This document shows positions 63,208-64,000 of a stretch of 64,000 nt of DNA, one piece after another. Both the position numbers and the translations under genes were made by a program. Under the pieces are notes generated by a model. The model was given only the letters and a program-made list of their open reading frames with translations, was not told the origin of the DNA and searched no databases. Origin of the DNA: an uncultured Lachnospiraceae bacterium (GTDB lineage: Bacteria; Bacillota; Clostridia; Lachnospirales; Lachnospiraceae); assembly GCA_947037115.1 (NCBI GenBank), contig CAMQTN010000001.1:61500-125499 (forward strand), written 5' to 3'. Every line of letters starts with the position of its first letter. The first letter of the stretch is position 1.

Positions 63208-64000
<793 letters not shown>

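Overview
The window is a contiguous piece of a low-to-moderate GC Firmicutes chromosome. The 16S rRNA 5' part at the right edge, the endospore genes (spoIIM, a SpoVB-like flippase), Gram-positive CIRCE and LexA operators, ribonuclease Y and the gap-pgk-tpiA order point to a spore-forming, anaerobic Clostridia of the Lachnospiraceae (cluster XIVa) type. I do not assign a genus. Almost all genes are real, densely packed and mostly on the + strand. There is no intact insertion sequence, prophage or CRISPR array.

Layout. 0-2.1 kb: a VanG-type D-Ala-D-Ser ligase (5' end outside the window), a hexapeptide acetyltransferase and a VanT/Alr-type racemase. 2.3-5.8 kb: recA with a LexA-controlled promoter, recX and rny. 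6-9.8 kb: an aspartate aminotransferase, a NUDIX hydrolase, spoIIM and xerD. 9.8-12 kb: a decayed response regulator with a 17-bp inverted repeat, then a MarR regulator and MATE exporter. 12-20 kb, mainly minus strand: aroF, a SpoVB-like flippase, a frameshifted 7TM-GGDEF gene and a PHP histidinol phosphatase, interrupted by a secreted unknown protein and mnmA. 20.1-24.2 kb: a short Hsp70 with two related membrane proteins, only one of which has a J domain. 24.3-27.7 kb: gap, pgk and tpiA with hairpin-rich spacers. 27.8-32.2 kb: a GtrII-like membrane protein, a redox-domain/GGDEF/EAL fusion and a degenerate GGDEF protein. 32.3-34.6 kb: groES-groEL under CIRCE.

34.7-36 kb: a GNAT acetyltransferase and the remnant of a nuclease/transposase-like gene. 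36-40 kb: relA, an MBL-fold hydrolase and a TraX-like membrane protein. 40-43.9 kb: a VWA/metallopeptidase-like protein, a MoxR-like AAA ATPase and a leucine-rich-repeat protein. 44-47.5 kb: secG, rnr, smpB and ssrA, the protein-export and ribosome-rescue/RNA-decay block. 47.6-53.7 kb: a chemoreceptor, an unknown membrane protein, an OmpR-type regulator and a hybrid histidine kinase. 53.8-58.7 kb: an adaptor lipoprotein and RND transporter. 58.7-62.8 kb: a Cache-GGDEF diguanylate cyclase, a HAMP histidine kinase and a lipoprotein. From 62.87 kb: an rrn promoter, leader and the start of 16S rRNA.

The most interesting signals are: (1) a two-copy structured intergenic element (34.42 and 61.89 kb) made of a long A/T-asymmetric hairpin followed by a three-way junction with compensatory base changes, one copy being in the groESL 3' UTR and the other starting at its own promoter as a leader; (2) a C_GCAxxG_C_C redox domain fused to degenerate-GGDEF plus EAL; (3) the Hsp70/J-like triplet with a duplicated middle domain; (4) the VWA-AAA-LRR operon; (5) a dispersed family of small AGAATGC/GCATTCT hairpins. 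All reading was by eye; no database search was run.
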